A stretch of DNA of 15,914 nt from Pseudomonadota bacterium (GCA_023428785.1 JAEYWU010000033.1:1-15914), one strand, 5' to 3'; shown: positions 1 to 6,463, counted from the first letter of the stretch. The notes: generated by a model from the letters alone, not told the origin. Translations and numbers: made by a program.

Positions 1-597
1 CGCGCGATCTGGTGGGAGTTCGCGCGGCGGTGGGCCGATGTCGGGGATCCGGGTACGATGAACGAGGCCGTCATGGAGCTCGGCGCGTTGGTATGCGCTC
101 CCGCGACGCCGCGATGCGGCGAGTGTCCCGTGGCGGGAGCCTGTCTGGCCCGCGCGACAGGGCGCACCGGGGAGTTTCCGGCCCGCAAAATCCGCCCCGC
201 GGTGGAGGTCGTGCCGACCGTCGCGGTGACGGCCTTCGTCGGCGACAAGGTGTTGACCATCGTGCGCCCCCCCGGAGGCTTTCTCGCGGGACACCCGATG
301 TTTCCGCTGTTCACGGGAGAGAATGTTTCCGGTTGGCGCGAAGCCCTCCGCAGGGAGTTTCCGGGTTGGAAGGTCTCCGCCGCCGCGTCCGTAGGACGCT
401 TGCGGCACGCCATCATGTCGCGGCGCTACGAGATAGACGTGTGGCGGGTGACGCTCGCGGCCGCGTCGCGTTCCGGTCCGGCGGATGCCGGTGAGCCGGT
501 CTGGATCGACACCGCGCGCCTCGACGAGACGCTCACGAGCTCGTTGGCCAGAAAGATCTGGAAGGTCTCCGCCGCCGCGTCCGCAAGGTCTTCCTGA
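1..597 (+). CDS. mutY: A/G-specific adenine glycosylase MutY, C-terminal part (5' end outside window)
   Basis: MutY removes adenine mispaired with 8-oxoguanine or G in base excision repair. The reading frame is open from base 1 (read as RAIWWEFARRWADVGDPGTM), so the gene begins upstream and the ATG at 58 is internal. The end of the HhH-GPD domain is visible as the 'MNEAVMELGALVC' stretch, followed by the four-cysteine [4Fe-4S] ligand pattern C-x6-C-x2-C-x5-C (CAPATPRCGECPVAGAC). After a linker comes the Nudix-like 8-oxoG-recognition domain, with 'FLAGHPMFPL' and 'RHAIMSRRYEIDVWRV' matching the family pattern and 'LTSSLARKIWK' near the end. The catalytic residues lie upstream and cannot be checked. 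It converges on the lipoprotein gene with a 15-bp gap. Leucine codons here are 6 CTC, 4 TTG and 2 CTG, unlike genes after 3.4 kb. A 25-bp in-frame direct repeat occurs within it. Confidence 0.88.
   Translation, partial: RAIWWEFARRWADVGDPGTMNEAVMELGALVCAPATPRCGECPVAGACLARATGRTGEFPARKIRPAVEVVPTVAVTAFVGDKVLTIVRPPGGFLAGHPMFPLFTGENVSGWREALRREFPGWKVSAAASVGRLRHAIMSRRYEIDVWRVTLAAASRSGPADAGEPVWIDTARLDETLTSSLARKIWKVSAAASARSS
367..391 (+). repeat. 25-bp direct repeat, copy 1 (inside mutY)
   Basis: A 25-base stretch beginning tggaaggtctccgcc is identical to 559-583. It starts on a codon boundary and encodes WKVSAAAS. The bases flanking the two copies differ immediately on both sides. The offset is 192 bases (64 codons), so both copies are read in the same frame. 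Confidence 0.85.
559..583 (+). repeat. 25-bp direct repeat, copy 2 (3' end of mutY)
   Basis: This is the second exact copy of the 367-391 sequence, again in frame as WKVSAAAS. It lies at the very end of the gene, after the conserved RKIWK segment, and supplies most of the final residues before the stop at 595-597. Because copy 1 lies within the conserved Nudix-like domain, copy 2 is the likelier newcomer, but this is inference. Confidence 0.85.
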
Positions 598-612
598 AAC
601 GCGAAGACCGGA

Positions 613-3270
613 TCAGGGACGGGGTTTGGCGCAGCAGCGGAAGCCCATGGCGGCGTTCGAGTAATAGGCCTTGGCGGGAGCGTTGCGTGCCTGGACGTGC
701 GCGTACAGGAAGCTGACGTCGTAAACGCCGCCGGTCTTCACTACCGACCACGGCGGCGCGGCCTCGCGTTGGAACACGGCGTCGAGTTTTGCCTGCGAGG
801 CGTTCAGGATTTCACCCGCGGCCAAGGTGTCGCGCACGGTTTCGAGCGTGACCGCGTTGCGGAAGGTGACGATCGCGAGCGAGCGCGTCGTCAGGCCTAC
901 GTCCACGGGTTTCACGCCGGCGGCGTTGTAGGTCGTGTCGAAGGGCATTTGGAAAACGACGGGTTGGGCCACGCGGTCGAGCAGGATCAGGATCTGCGAA
1001 CTGTCGCGCGCGGGCGAAAGGCCGGCGACGGCCGAGGGCGGGATCGTGTCCGGGAGCGGCAGGCACCGCGGCGGTTTGGCGACGTTGTTGTAGGTCACCA
1101 CGATCTGCGGGCCGTTCGCATCCACGCAGCCCGGGTAGGGGCGCGGTCGCGCTTGCGTCGCCATGTCGCGGTTCGAACAGCGCGCGCGCGACAGCAGCAC
1201 CGCGGGCGGCTGGCCCGGATTCAGGTAGTGACTTCCGCGGAAGCCGCGGGTCGAGGTCGCCGTGACCGGCGTGTGGGGCCTGCCGCGTTCCAGCGTGTCG
1301 GGCAGGGTCGGGTACGATGTCGTGTACGGGTCGAGAACCCATTCGGCCAGATTGCCCGACATGTCGAACGCACCGTCATAGCTGATGCACAAGGGGTCGC
1401 GCAAGGCCTCGGTTTTCGCCATCAACGAATCGCCCGTGCCGATGTTGCAGGCATCGCGGACGCTGATGCCGCCGCTGCGTTCGGATTGCATACCGTATGT
1501 CAACGGCGGGTCGGGCAGGGTGCCTTCGCACGCGCGCTCCCATTCGGCTTCGGTGCACAACCAGGTGCTGTCGGCGGCCGTCATCGAAAGCGCCATGTCG
1601 CGGCATGCGTCGTGCGCCTGCTGCCAGGTCTTGCGGGTTGCGAACGAGCCGTCGGCCTCTTTGTGTTCACGGGGCTCGATGCAGTAGGGGCGCACGGCGC
1701 GCAACAGGTTCGACGAGGTCGCAGGCCTTTCGTCCGGCGCGGCCGCCGCCGCCGTATCGCCGAACAGAAAGCTGCCGCCCGGTACGGCGATGAAGCCCGG
1801 CGGGCAGGTCGCCGCGCTGTCGGCACCCGAAAAGCGTACCGGCAGCGTGGACACGACGATCGAGTCCGCCTCGGACAAATGCCCTGTCGAGTCCACCGCT
1901 CTCACGTATAACCGGTAAGTGGCGCCGGGCGCGAGAAAGCGCACCGTGTCGGTGAACAGCGTGTCGTTCCGCTTGTTGGGGGGCACCGAAACCAAGGTGT
2001 CGAAAACCGCCACCCCCGACGTAGGCCCCGCCAACCGTACGCGCGTGATGCGGTATGCCTCGATGTTGGCGTTGGGAGCGTTCGCCGGCACGAGCGTCCC
2101 GCCCGTTCCGGGAACCAGGTCGCGGCTCGCCGTGTAGGCGTAGGCGAAACCGTTGCGCGCGCTGTCCAGTGCCCGCAGACGCGGTTTCACGGGTTGAGTG
2201 GTGTCGGTCATCAAGGTGCGTTCATAGGCGCTAGAGTCGATGGGACTCACGTTGCCCGCGAGGTCGACGGCCCACAAACCGATGTCGATCGTGTCGAGCG
2301 GCGAAAGACCGTTAATGATCACGCGCATGCTGTCGAGCGGGTCGGCGGCATTACGGTTACGCACCCGGCTCGAGTCGGGCAGGCGGAAAAGCCGGCCGGG
2401 CGCGTTTTTACGCCCCTTGAAGTGCGTCGAATCGACTTCGGCGGTGCGGTTCACGCCGCCGGCGAAGTAAGTCACCACGGGGTCGAACGGCAGATTGTCG
2501 CGGTTCGCGATGCTCTCGATGCCGCCCCGCACCACGCGCAGGTAATACGCCAGCACGATGCCCGAATCGGCCTCGGGATCGAAGAAGCTGGTCGGGTCGC
2601 CCGGGCGCTCCCAGACGATTTCGACGCTGCGTGCCTTGGCCGTAATGGCAGGCCGGACGGGGTAAGGAGCGAAGCGATCATTGGTGATCGCCCAGGAGTA
2701 GCGCGGCTGGCCGTCCAGGCCGGATTCGCGATAGGCGGTGACGATGGCGAAGACCAAGCGGCCCGTCGAATCCAGACGGTCGGTGGTGTCGAGCGCGACG
2801 AGGGCGGGGTTGCTCCGCTCCCGGGCGGCGGGGCTGGAGCTGTCGGCAAGCACGAAGATGAGGCTGTCGAAGCGCGGCGGGCGTCCTTCCATGCGGAAGC
2901 TGGCCAGCGTGCGGTCCTTGCGGATGCTGTTCCACGATAGTGGTGAGTTGGGAGGCGGGGTGTCGACGTAAATACGATATTCCGCGAAACCGACAGTGTC
3001 TTCGGGGCGCTCCCACTGCAGGCGGTATTTCGACGCGGCGCGGCAGGCGGCCTCCGACAGACCGAGGCGCTTGTCGGAAGCCTGACAGAATGGATGATCG
3101 GCTGCCACCGGATCGAGGCGGAAGGTCACGGGCGAGCGCAGGTATTCGAAGGTGTCGCGCCGTCCGTCGGTCGGGCAGCCCGCGACCAGCAGGCCGGCCA
3201 GAACGACGGCCAGGCGCGCGAGGCGGGCGGTGAAGCGGGGCGAAGCGTGTGCTGTCGGGTGACGGGTCAT
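613..3270 (-). CDS. Large lipoprotein with fibronectin-III-like modules and a SUMF1/FGE-type domain
   Basis: Predicted 885-residue lipoprotein. I chose the start at 3270 because it gives a clean signal sequence: Arg-rich n-region, hydrophobic stretch and lipobox LVAGC with Cys32. The frame is open further upstream but overlaps a terminator hairpin there. Residues of roughly 60-450 hold repeated beta-rich modules resembling fibronectin type III (for example YRLQWERPEDTVGFAEYRIY and a second 'VEIVWERPGDP' segment). From about residue 489 a formylglycine-generating-enzyme/SUMF1-like domain begins (FIAVPGGSFLFGD, later 'LCTEAEWERACEG' and 'GAFDMSGNLAEWV') and ends in MGFRCC. About 130 residues from D741 to 870 are inserted before that last strand. 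Bacterial lipoproteins of this type are often binding or structural rather than sulfatase-activating, so no activity is claimed. Architecture suggests Fibrobacterota-like ancestry. There is no clear Shine-Dalgarno sequence. Confidence 0.8.
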   Translation of the reverse strand: MTRHPTAHASPRFTARLARLAVVLAGLLVAGCPTDGRRDTFEYLRSPVTFRLDPVAADHPFCQASDKRLGLSEAACRAASKYRLQWERPEDTVGFAEYRIYVDTPPPNSPLSWNSIRKDRTLASFRMEGRPPRFDSLIFVLADSSSPAARERSNPALVALDTTDRLDSTGRLVFAIVTAYRESGLDGQPRYSWAITNDRFAPYPVRPAITAKARSVEIVWERPGDPTSFFDPEADSGIVLAYYLRVVRGGIESIANRDNLPFDPVVTYFAGGVNRTAEVDSTHFKGRKNAPGRLFRLPDSSRVRNRNAADPLDSMRVIINGLSPLDTIDIGLWAVDLAGNVSPIDSSAYERTLMTDTTQPVKPRLRALDSARNGFAYAYTASRDLVPGTGGTLVPANAPNANIEAYRITRVRLAGPTSGVAVFDTLVSVPPNKRNDTLFTDTVRFLAPGATYRLYVRAVDSTGHLSEADSIVVSTLPVRFSGADSAATCPPGFIAVPGGSFLFGDTAAAAAPDERPATSSNLLRAVRPYCIEPREHKEADGSFATRKTWQQAHDACRDMALSMTAADSTWLCTEAEWERACEGTLPDPPLTYGMQSERSGGISVRDACNIGTGDSLMAKTEALRDPLCISYDGAFDMSGNLAEWVLDPYTTSYPTLPDTLERGRPHTPVTATSTRGFRGSHYLNPGQPPAVLLSRARCSNRDMATQARPRPYPGCVDANGPQIVVTYNNVAKPPRCLPLPDTIPPSAVAGLSPARDSSQILILLDRVAQPVVFQMPFDTTYNAAGVKPVDVGLTTRSLAIVTFRNAVTLETVRDTLAAGEILNASQAKLDAVFQREAAPPWSVVKTGGVYDVSFLYAHVQARNAPAKAYYSNAAMGFRCCAKPRP

Positions 3271-3281
3271 GCGGTACCACG

Positions 3282-3311
3282 AAAAACGCCTCTCCGGGTC
3301 GGGGAGAGGCG
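3282..3311 (-). terminator. Rho-independent terminator or leader attenuator just upstream of the lipoprotein start
   Basis: Read on the minus strand, a perfect 9-bp stem CGCCTCTCC / GGAGAGGCG with a 7-base loop is followed directly by TTTTT. It ends 12 bases before the lipoprotein ATG. No gene is seen between it and the rpmA terminator, so it either ended a gene now lost at the suspected junction or acts within the lipoprotein leader. Confidence 0.7.
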
Positions 3312-3432
3312 GGTTCATGCGAAAACAGGGCACAAAGAGGATACAAAGTCCCGACCGCAAAGCCGAAAGTTCCGGCTGTTTGTCCGGGAGGCGGGCGGGA
3401 GGGCGATCCTTGACGATTCCCGGGAAGAGGGC

Positions 3433-3467
3433 AAAAAGAAAGGGCGGGGAAAAGCATTCCCGCGCCC
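3433..3467 (-). terminator. Rho-independent terminator of the rplU-rpmA operon
   Basis: On the minus strand, GGGCG(C)GGGAA pairs with TTCCCCGCCC around a short loop, with one bulged C, and runs into TTTCTTTTT. It begins about 20 bases after the rpmA stop, as expected for the end of the ribosomal-protein operon. Confidence 0.8.
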
Positions 3468-3487
3468 TCGCTTGATCACCGAAGAAA

Positions 3488-3748
3488 TCAGGCGGCCGCG
3501 GGGCGGACGCTGACCTTCTGGGCGCTCTTGCTGTGCGTCTCGAACGAAACCACGCCGTCCACCAAGGCGAACAGCGTATGGTCGCGGCCGACACCGACGT
3601 TCACGCCGGCGTGCACGCGGGTGCCGCGCTGACGCACGATGATGTTGCCGGCGAGCACGCGCTCACCGCCGAACTTCTTCACGCCAAGGCGTTTGGATTC
3701 AGAGTCGCGACCGTTGCGCGACGAACCACCGGATTTCTTGTGAGCCAT
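3488..3748 (-). CDS. rpmA: 50S ribosomal protein L27
   Basis: L27 is a small protein of the large ribosomal subunit whose N-terminus reaches toward the peptidyl-transferase centre. The 86-residue product has the family's near-invariant start (MAHKKSGGSSRNGRDSESKR) followed by LGVKKFGGE, 'NIIVRQRGT' and 'GRDHTLFAL'. Length is normal for the family. There is no cleavable N-terminal extension of the Firmicutes type: AHKK follows the initiator directly. The start at 3748 is preceded on the minus strand by AAGGAG at good spacing. It lies 12 bases after the rplU stop, and the two genes are cotranscribed from the promoter upstream of rplU. A terminator follows the stop. In alphaproteobacteria an acetyltransferase gene and obgE commonly follow this pair. 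Here a foreign-looking lipoprotein gene follows instead. Confidence 0.96.
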   Translation of the reverse strand: MAHKKSGGSSRNGRDSESKRLGVKKFGGERVLAGNIIVRQRGTRVHAGVNVGVGRDHTLFALVDGVVSFETHSKSAQKVSVRPAAA

Positions 3749-3760
3749 GGGTCGAGCTCC

Positions 3761-4303
3761 TTAGGCTTCGTCGGTCTTGGCGGCGGCCTTCTTGGGCGCA
3801 GCCTTCGACTTGGTTTCGGACTTGGCCGCGGCCTTCTTCGGCGCAGCCTTGGTTTCGGCGGCGGCTTCAGCCTTGGCGGGCTTGGCGACCTTGGCCGGCT
3901 TGGCCTCGGCCTCGACGCGCGGGGCCAGGTTGCGGGCGCGGGCGTTCATCTCGGCCTTGGTGGTCAGCGACACCTCGCCGTCCCACTTGGTGGCCTTGCC
4001 GTCCGTGCCGGTCAGGCCGACGACGCGCAGAACGCTTTCCGGCTGACGGTGGCCGTTGGTGCGGCGATAGCCCTGGCGGCGGATCTTCTTGAAGATCTTG
4101 ACCTTCTCACCCTTGCGGGTCTCGACCAGAACGGCCGAGGCGAAGGCCTTGTCGACCAGCGGGGCGCCGACGGTGTCGCCCATCATCAGAACCTGGTCGA
4201 GCTTGATCTCATCGCCCGGCTCGCCGGCGAGTTTCTCGACGACGATCAGGTCGCCCGGTTGGACCCGGTATTGTTTGCCGCCGGTCTTGATCACCGCGTA
4301 CAT
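3761..4303 (-). CDS. rplU: 50S ribosomal protein L21 with a long Ala/Lys-rich C-terminal tail
   Basis: L21 binds 23S rRNA in the large subunit. The start at 4303 gives the conserved N-terminus MYAVIKTGGKQYRVQPGDLI, and a Shine-Dalgarno-like AGAGG lies just upstream. The signature 'KVKIFKKIRRQGYRRTNGHR' region is present near residue 75. The conserved L21 fold ends at about residue 100. The rest of the 180 residues is a low-complexity extension rich in Ala, Lys and Glu, including two near copies of a 15-residue unit carrying AAPKKAAAK. Extended L21 tails of this kind are known in Caulobacterales and some other alphaproteobacteria, and the tail is probably a disordered basic extension that touches rRNA. 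First gene of the operon; rpmA follows after 12 bases. Confidence 0.96.
   Translation of the reverse strand: MYAVIKTGGKQYRVQPGDLIVVEKLAGEPGDEIKLDQVLMMGDTVGAPLVDKAFASAVLVETRKGEKVKIFKKIRRQGYRRTNGHRQPESVLRVVGLTGTDGKATKWDGEVSLTTKAEMNARARNLAPRVEAEAKPAKVAKPAKAEAAAETKAAPKKAAAKSETKSKAAPKKAAAKTDEA
3767..3855 (-). repeat. Imperfect 45-bp tandem repeat in the rplU tail
   Basis: The 23-base core at 3783-3805 recurs with one mismatch at 3828-3850, an offset of 45 bases or 15 codons. It encodes the repeated AAPKKAAAK segment. The repeat keeps frame, which fits slippage or duplication within a disordered tail. Confidence 0.75.
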
Positions 4304-4350
4304 GGCTTGGCCTCTAGGCTTTATAACTTGCGCGGACGCAAAAATGGTGT

Positions 4351-4374
4351 CGCCCGCGAGGGGACCCGCGGGCG
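4351..4374 (-). promoter_or_regulatory. Hairpin in the rplU 5' leader
   Basis: Perfect 8-bp inverted arms (4351-4358 and 4367-4374, CGCCCGCG / CGCGGGCG) enclose an 8-base loop. In the transcript this hairpin sits within a few bases of the expected 5' end and is followed six bases later by TTTTT. It could be an attenuator or an autoregulatory site for L21 or L27, or a stabilising 5' stem. The function is inferred. Confidence 0.45.
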
Positions 4375-4385
4375 AAGAGGGCGGA

Positions 4386-4413
4386 CTTATACGGATCGGT
4401 CCGCGAGAGTCAA
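4386..4413 (-). promoter_or_regulatory. Sigma-70-type promoter of rplU-rpmA
   Basis: On the minus strand TTGACT (4413-4408) and TATAAG (4391-4386) are separated by 16 bases, close to the housekeeping consensus. Transcription would start near 4379, giving a leader of about 76 bases before rplU. Confidence 0.7.
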
Positions 4414-4570
4414 CGAGAGCAGGACGAGAATCCTCTCGAATCTGATGGGCGCCAAGGACCCAGGTTGTGAAGCCGCCCGCGAGGCTCCCTGGCATATGTC
4501 TTCTCGGAGAACGTCAGGGGCTGTTGAATGGGCGTCTCTCCCGTCGTGCGTTTTCATCTGGATTTGCCCC
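4414..4570. other. Non-coding stretch between divergent rplU and tRNA-Gly promoters
   Basis: Together with the rplU leader and the tRNA upstream region, this makes a gene-free gap from 4304 to 4641. Apart from the two promoters and the leader hairpin I see no RNA gene, strong hairpin or supported coding frame here. Confidence 0.6.
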
Positions 4571-4599
4571 TTGCGTCCCCGCGGGACGTTCGGCTATAG
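4571..4599 (+). promoter_or_regulatory. Promoter of tRNA-Gly
   Basis: TTGCGT and CTATAG are separated by 17 bases. The expected start is about 4606, some 36 bases before the mature tRNA. GC-rich sequence follows the -10, as is common for stable-RNA promoters. Confidence 0.6.
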
Positions 4600-4641
4600 C
4601 CCCCGCCTCTCGACTGAGGAGCCCACGCGGTTCCGAAGAGC

Positions 4642-4716
4642 GCGGGCGTAGCTCAGGGGTAGAGCATCACCTTGCCAAGGTGAGGGTCGGGCGTTCGAAT
4701 CGCCTCGCCCGCTCCA
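4642..4716 (+). tRNA. tRNA-Gly (anticodon GCC)
   Basis: A full cloverleaf can be drawn. The acceptor stem is GCGGGCG / CGCCCGC, the D-arm GCTC...GAGC, the anticodon stem TCACC / GGTGA with loop TTGCCAA (anticodon GCC at 4674-4676), and the T-loop TTCGAAT. The CCA end is encoded at 4714-4716. It decodes GGC and GGU glycine codons. Confidence 0.97.
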
Positions 4717-4730
4717 GTCGAAGACGTGAA

Positions 4731-4760
4731 AGGCCCGGTCGCAAGACCGGGCTTTGTCGT
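4731..4760 (+). terminator. Terminator after tRNA-Gly
   Basis: A stem of about ten base pairs built on GCCCGGTC / GACCGGGC with loop GCAA (4731-4754) is followed by TTTGTCGTTT. It lies 15 bases after the tRNA and 24 bases before the 3' end of the convergent gene, so it may serve both directions. The T-tract is clear only on the plus strand. Confidence 0.75.
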
Positions 4761-4783
4761 TTCTGCTCAAACGGTCGAACGGG

Positions 4784-5542
4784 TCAGATCGACGGGCAGT
4801 CGTACTGGCTGCAGTACAGCACCCGCGTTCGCGCATAGATGTGCTGTTCCACCGCCCGGACGCGATCGAAGACCGCAGGATCAATCTCGTCGTTTTCCGG
4901 CGGAGGTGGGGGCGCCCCACCCGCGCGCACGGCGGCGACGGTTCCGGCCGGGACCATCCGCGCCATGGCGACAGCCATACCTTCAACCCAGGCCGTCCGG
5001 TGCTCCTCGAACGCCTGCCGGAGTAGCGGCATCACCGCGGCGCGTTCCTCGGGCGTGAGATAGTCGAGATTGATGCAGCTCAGCTGCTCCACGCTGGCGT
5101 TGAAGGCGACGAAGTCCCGAACCCAATTCAGTTCGTCGGCCCCGGGCTCAGGACCGGAATAGACACCGAGGGCCCCTAGATCCTGTGCCATGAATGGGAG
5201 CCTGACCGTAAAGGTGGCAGGCTCGGGCACACCATTGACCGTCATCGGCCGGAGGCGGCCCAGTTGCACGACCCGGATCGCCGCCGCCTCGAAACCCCAG
5301 CCCGGGGTGGAGGCCGACAGGACCTCGCAGTCGGTGGCCGTTCCATCGATCTGCGCCACGCACCGGAGGTGCACATCGCCACCGATGCCGAGGATGGTCG
5401 CGAGTGGCGGATACTCCGGATAGGCCTCGGCAGGTGAAGGCCTTCGCTCCCAGCTGACGCTGGTCACCACGGCATCGACGGGCGGCGCGTCCTGGACGGC
5501 GCCGGACGCCAGGGCGGCGAGGAGGGCGACGAGGGCAGTCAT
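4784..5542 (-). CDS. Secreted protein with a TonB C-terminal-type domain and a long extension
   Basis: Predicted 252 residues. The start at 5542 has GGAGG five bases upstream. The N-terminus (MTALVALLAALASGAVQDA) looks like a short signal peptide rather than the membrane anchor plus proline-rich spacer of true TonB. Residues of roughly 40-120 match the TonB-C fold pattern: 'YPPLATILGIGGDVHLRCV', 'DGTATDCEVLSASTPGWGFE', 'RPMTVNGVPEPATFTVRLPF'. The remaining ~130 residues match no family I recognise, contain a five-proline run and end in CSQYDCPSI. The cysteines could form disulfides in the periplasm. Such stand-alone TonB-C proteins are often labelled energy transducers, but with no transmembrane anchor or nearby ExbBD or receptor, that role is uncertain. 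It is convergent with tRNA-Gly and divergent from the next gene (90-bp gap). Confidence 0.75.
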   Translation of the reverse strand: MTALVALLAALASGAVQDAPPVDAVVTSVSWERRPSPAEAYPEYPPLATILGIGGDVHLRCVAQIDGTATDCEVLSASTPGWGFEAAAIRVVQLGRLRPMTVNGVPEPATFTVRLPFMAQDLGALGVYSGPEPGADELNWVRDFVAFNASVEQLSCINLDYLTPEERAAVMPLLRQAFEEHRTAWVEGMAVAMARMVPAGTVAAVRAGGAPPPPPENDEIDPAVFDRVRAVEQHIYARTRVLYCSQYDCPSI

Positions 5543-5632
5543 GGGGCCTCCGGAGACGGATGCGGGACGGCGCGATCAAGCCTTGCCGCGTCTGGCTGTT
5601 TGGCGCAACCGTAAGTCTGTGGGAGGCGATAG

Positions 5633-6352
5633 ATGAACACCCATCCGGTCGAGGACGCTGTATCGGAGCCCAGGCCCGCCGAGACGAAGCGCCTGGACGC
5701 CTTCGTGGATGCGGCCTTTGCATTCGCGGTGTCGCTGCTGATCATCGCCGGGGGCGAGCCGCCGAGGGATTTCGACGCCCTGATGGAGGCTCTCGGACGC
5801 ATTCCCTCGTTCGCGATGGGATTCGCCCTGATGGTGATGTTCTGGCTGGGGCACCGGACCTACGGGCGGCTGGTTCCGCGACGCGACGGGATGTCGGTGG
5901 TGCTGAGCCTGGCCATCGTCTTCATGGCCCTGATCTATGTGTTCCCGCTCAGGATGCTCACGGGCGCGGCGGCGCATTTCCTGACGGGCGGCTGGCTGCC
6001 CGGCGGAGGCCAGATCGGCACCTATGAGGACCTGGGCGGGGTCTATACCGTTTATGGGCTGGGCTTCGCCATCCTGGGGGCCCTGTACGCCACCCTATTC
6101 CATCTGGCGGCCCGTGACCCGGCGCGGCTGTCCGTCGCAGCGGAGGATGTCGCGATCATCGTCTCGTGGCGCGACGTCTGGCTGGTGATCACCGCCTCGG
6201 GCGTCGTCTCGGCCCTGCTGGCGCAGGTGTTTCCGCTGAGGCTGTTTCCGGGACTGCCCGGCTTCGCCTACTGGCTGATCCCGGCCGGGATCTTCGTCAT
6301 GGGCGCCCTGAGGCGGCGCCGGTCGGCTAAAAAGGCGTCTGACGAGGCCTGA
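5633..6352 (+). CDS. TMEM175/DUF1211-like integral membrane protein
   Basis: 239 residues; GGGAGG precedes the ATG at good distance. About six hydrophobic segments can be placed: near 25-43, 56-76, 84-106, 135-157, 178-200 and 206-226. The first carries KRLDAFVDAAFAFAVSLL, which aligns with the TMEM175 pore motif (typically RxxxFSDxVxAIxxTLL), and 'FWLGHRTYG' follows in helix 2, as in the family. Known bacterial members form potassium-permeable channels with a Phe-Ser-Asp motif. Here Ser is Val, and the downstream Ile/Thr positions also differ, so conductance or selectivity cannot be assumed. The gene stands alone between a divergent neighbour and the kinase gene. No cytoplasmic domain other than the short basic tail is seen. 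Confidence 0.7.
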   Translation: MNTHPVEDAVSEPRPAETKRLDAFVDAAFAFAVSLLIIAGGEPPRDFDALMEALGRIPSFAMGFALMVMFWLGHRTYGRLVPRRDGMSVVLSLAIVFMALIYVFPLRMLTGAAAHFLTGGWLPGGGQIGTYEDLGGVYTVYGLGFAILGALYATLFHLAARDPARLSVAAEDVAIIVSWRDVWLVITASGVVSALLAQVFPLRLFPGLPGFAYWLIPAGIFVMGALRRRRSAKKASDEA

Positions 6353-6409
6353 TCGGGCCGGTCGCGGACTCGCATCACCGGCTGGCCTGCGTTATCGCTT
6401 GGTCGCGGC

Positions 6410-6447
6410 CCGGACCTTGCTTTTTCCCCTGTTGATTGAAGGTCCGG
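6410..6447. promoter_or_regulatory. Inverted repeat upstream of the histidine-kinase-like gene
   Basis: CCGGACCTT (6410-6418) and AAGGTCCGG (6439-6447) are perfect 9-bp inverted arms separated by 20 bases that include a T-rich stretch. The second arm ends 16 bases before the start codon. It could be an operator for a dimeric regulator, a leader stem, or chance. Confidence 0.4.
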
Positions 6448-6463
6448 ACGCAGGGGTGCGCGT

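Noticed and set aside
12..494. An overlapping plus-strand frame starting at base 12
   Set aside because: Its Arg-rich translation lacks motifs, while the alternative frame carries the MutY iron-sulfur ligands.
697..1911. A plus-strand open frame of 404 codons within the lipoprotein gene
   Set aside because: The minus-strand protein has a lipobox and a SUMF1 domain; this frame has neither domain nor plausible start signal.
3491..3498. GCGGCCGC (NotI-type) site at the end of rpmA as a cloning junction
   Set aside because: It encodes the Ala/Arg-rich end of L27 in frame, and such an octamer is not surprising in GC-rich DNA; no vector sequence adjoins it.
4784..5542. A bona fide TonB energy transducer
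   Set aside because: There is no membrane anchor followed by a proline-rich spacer, and no exbB/exbD or receptor gene nearby.
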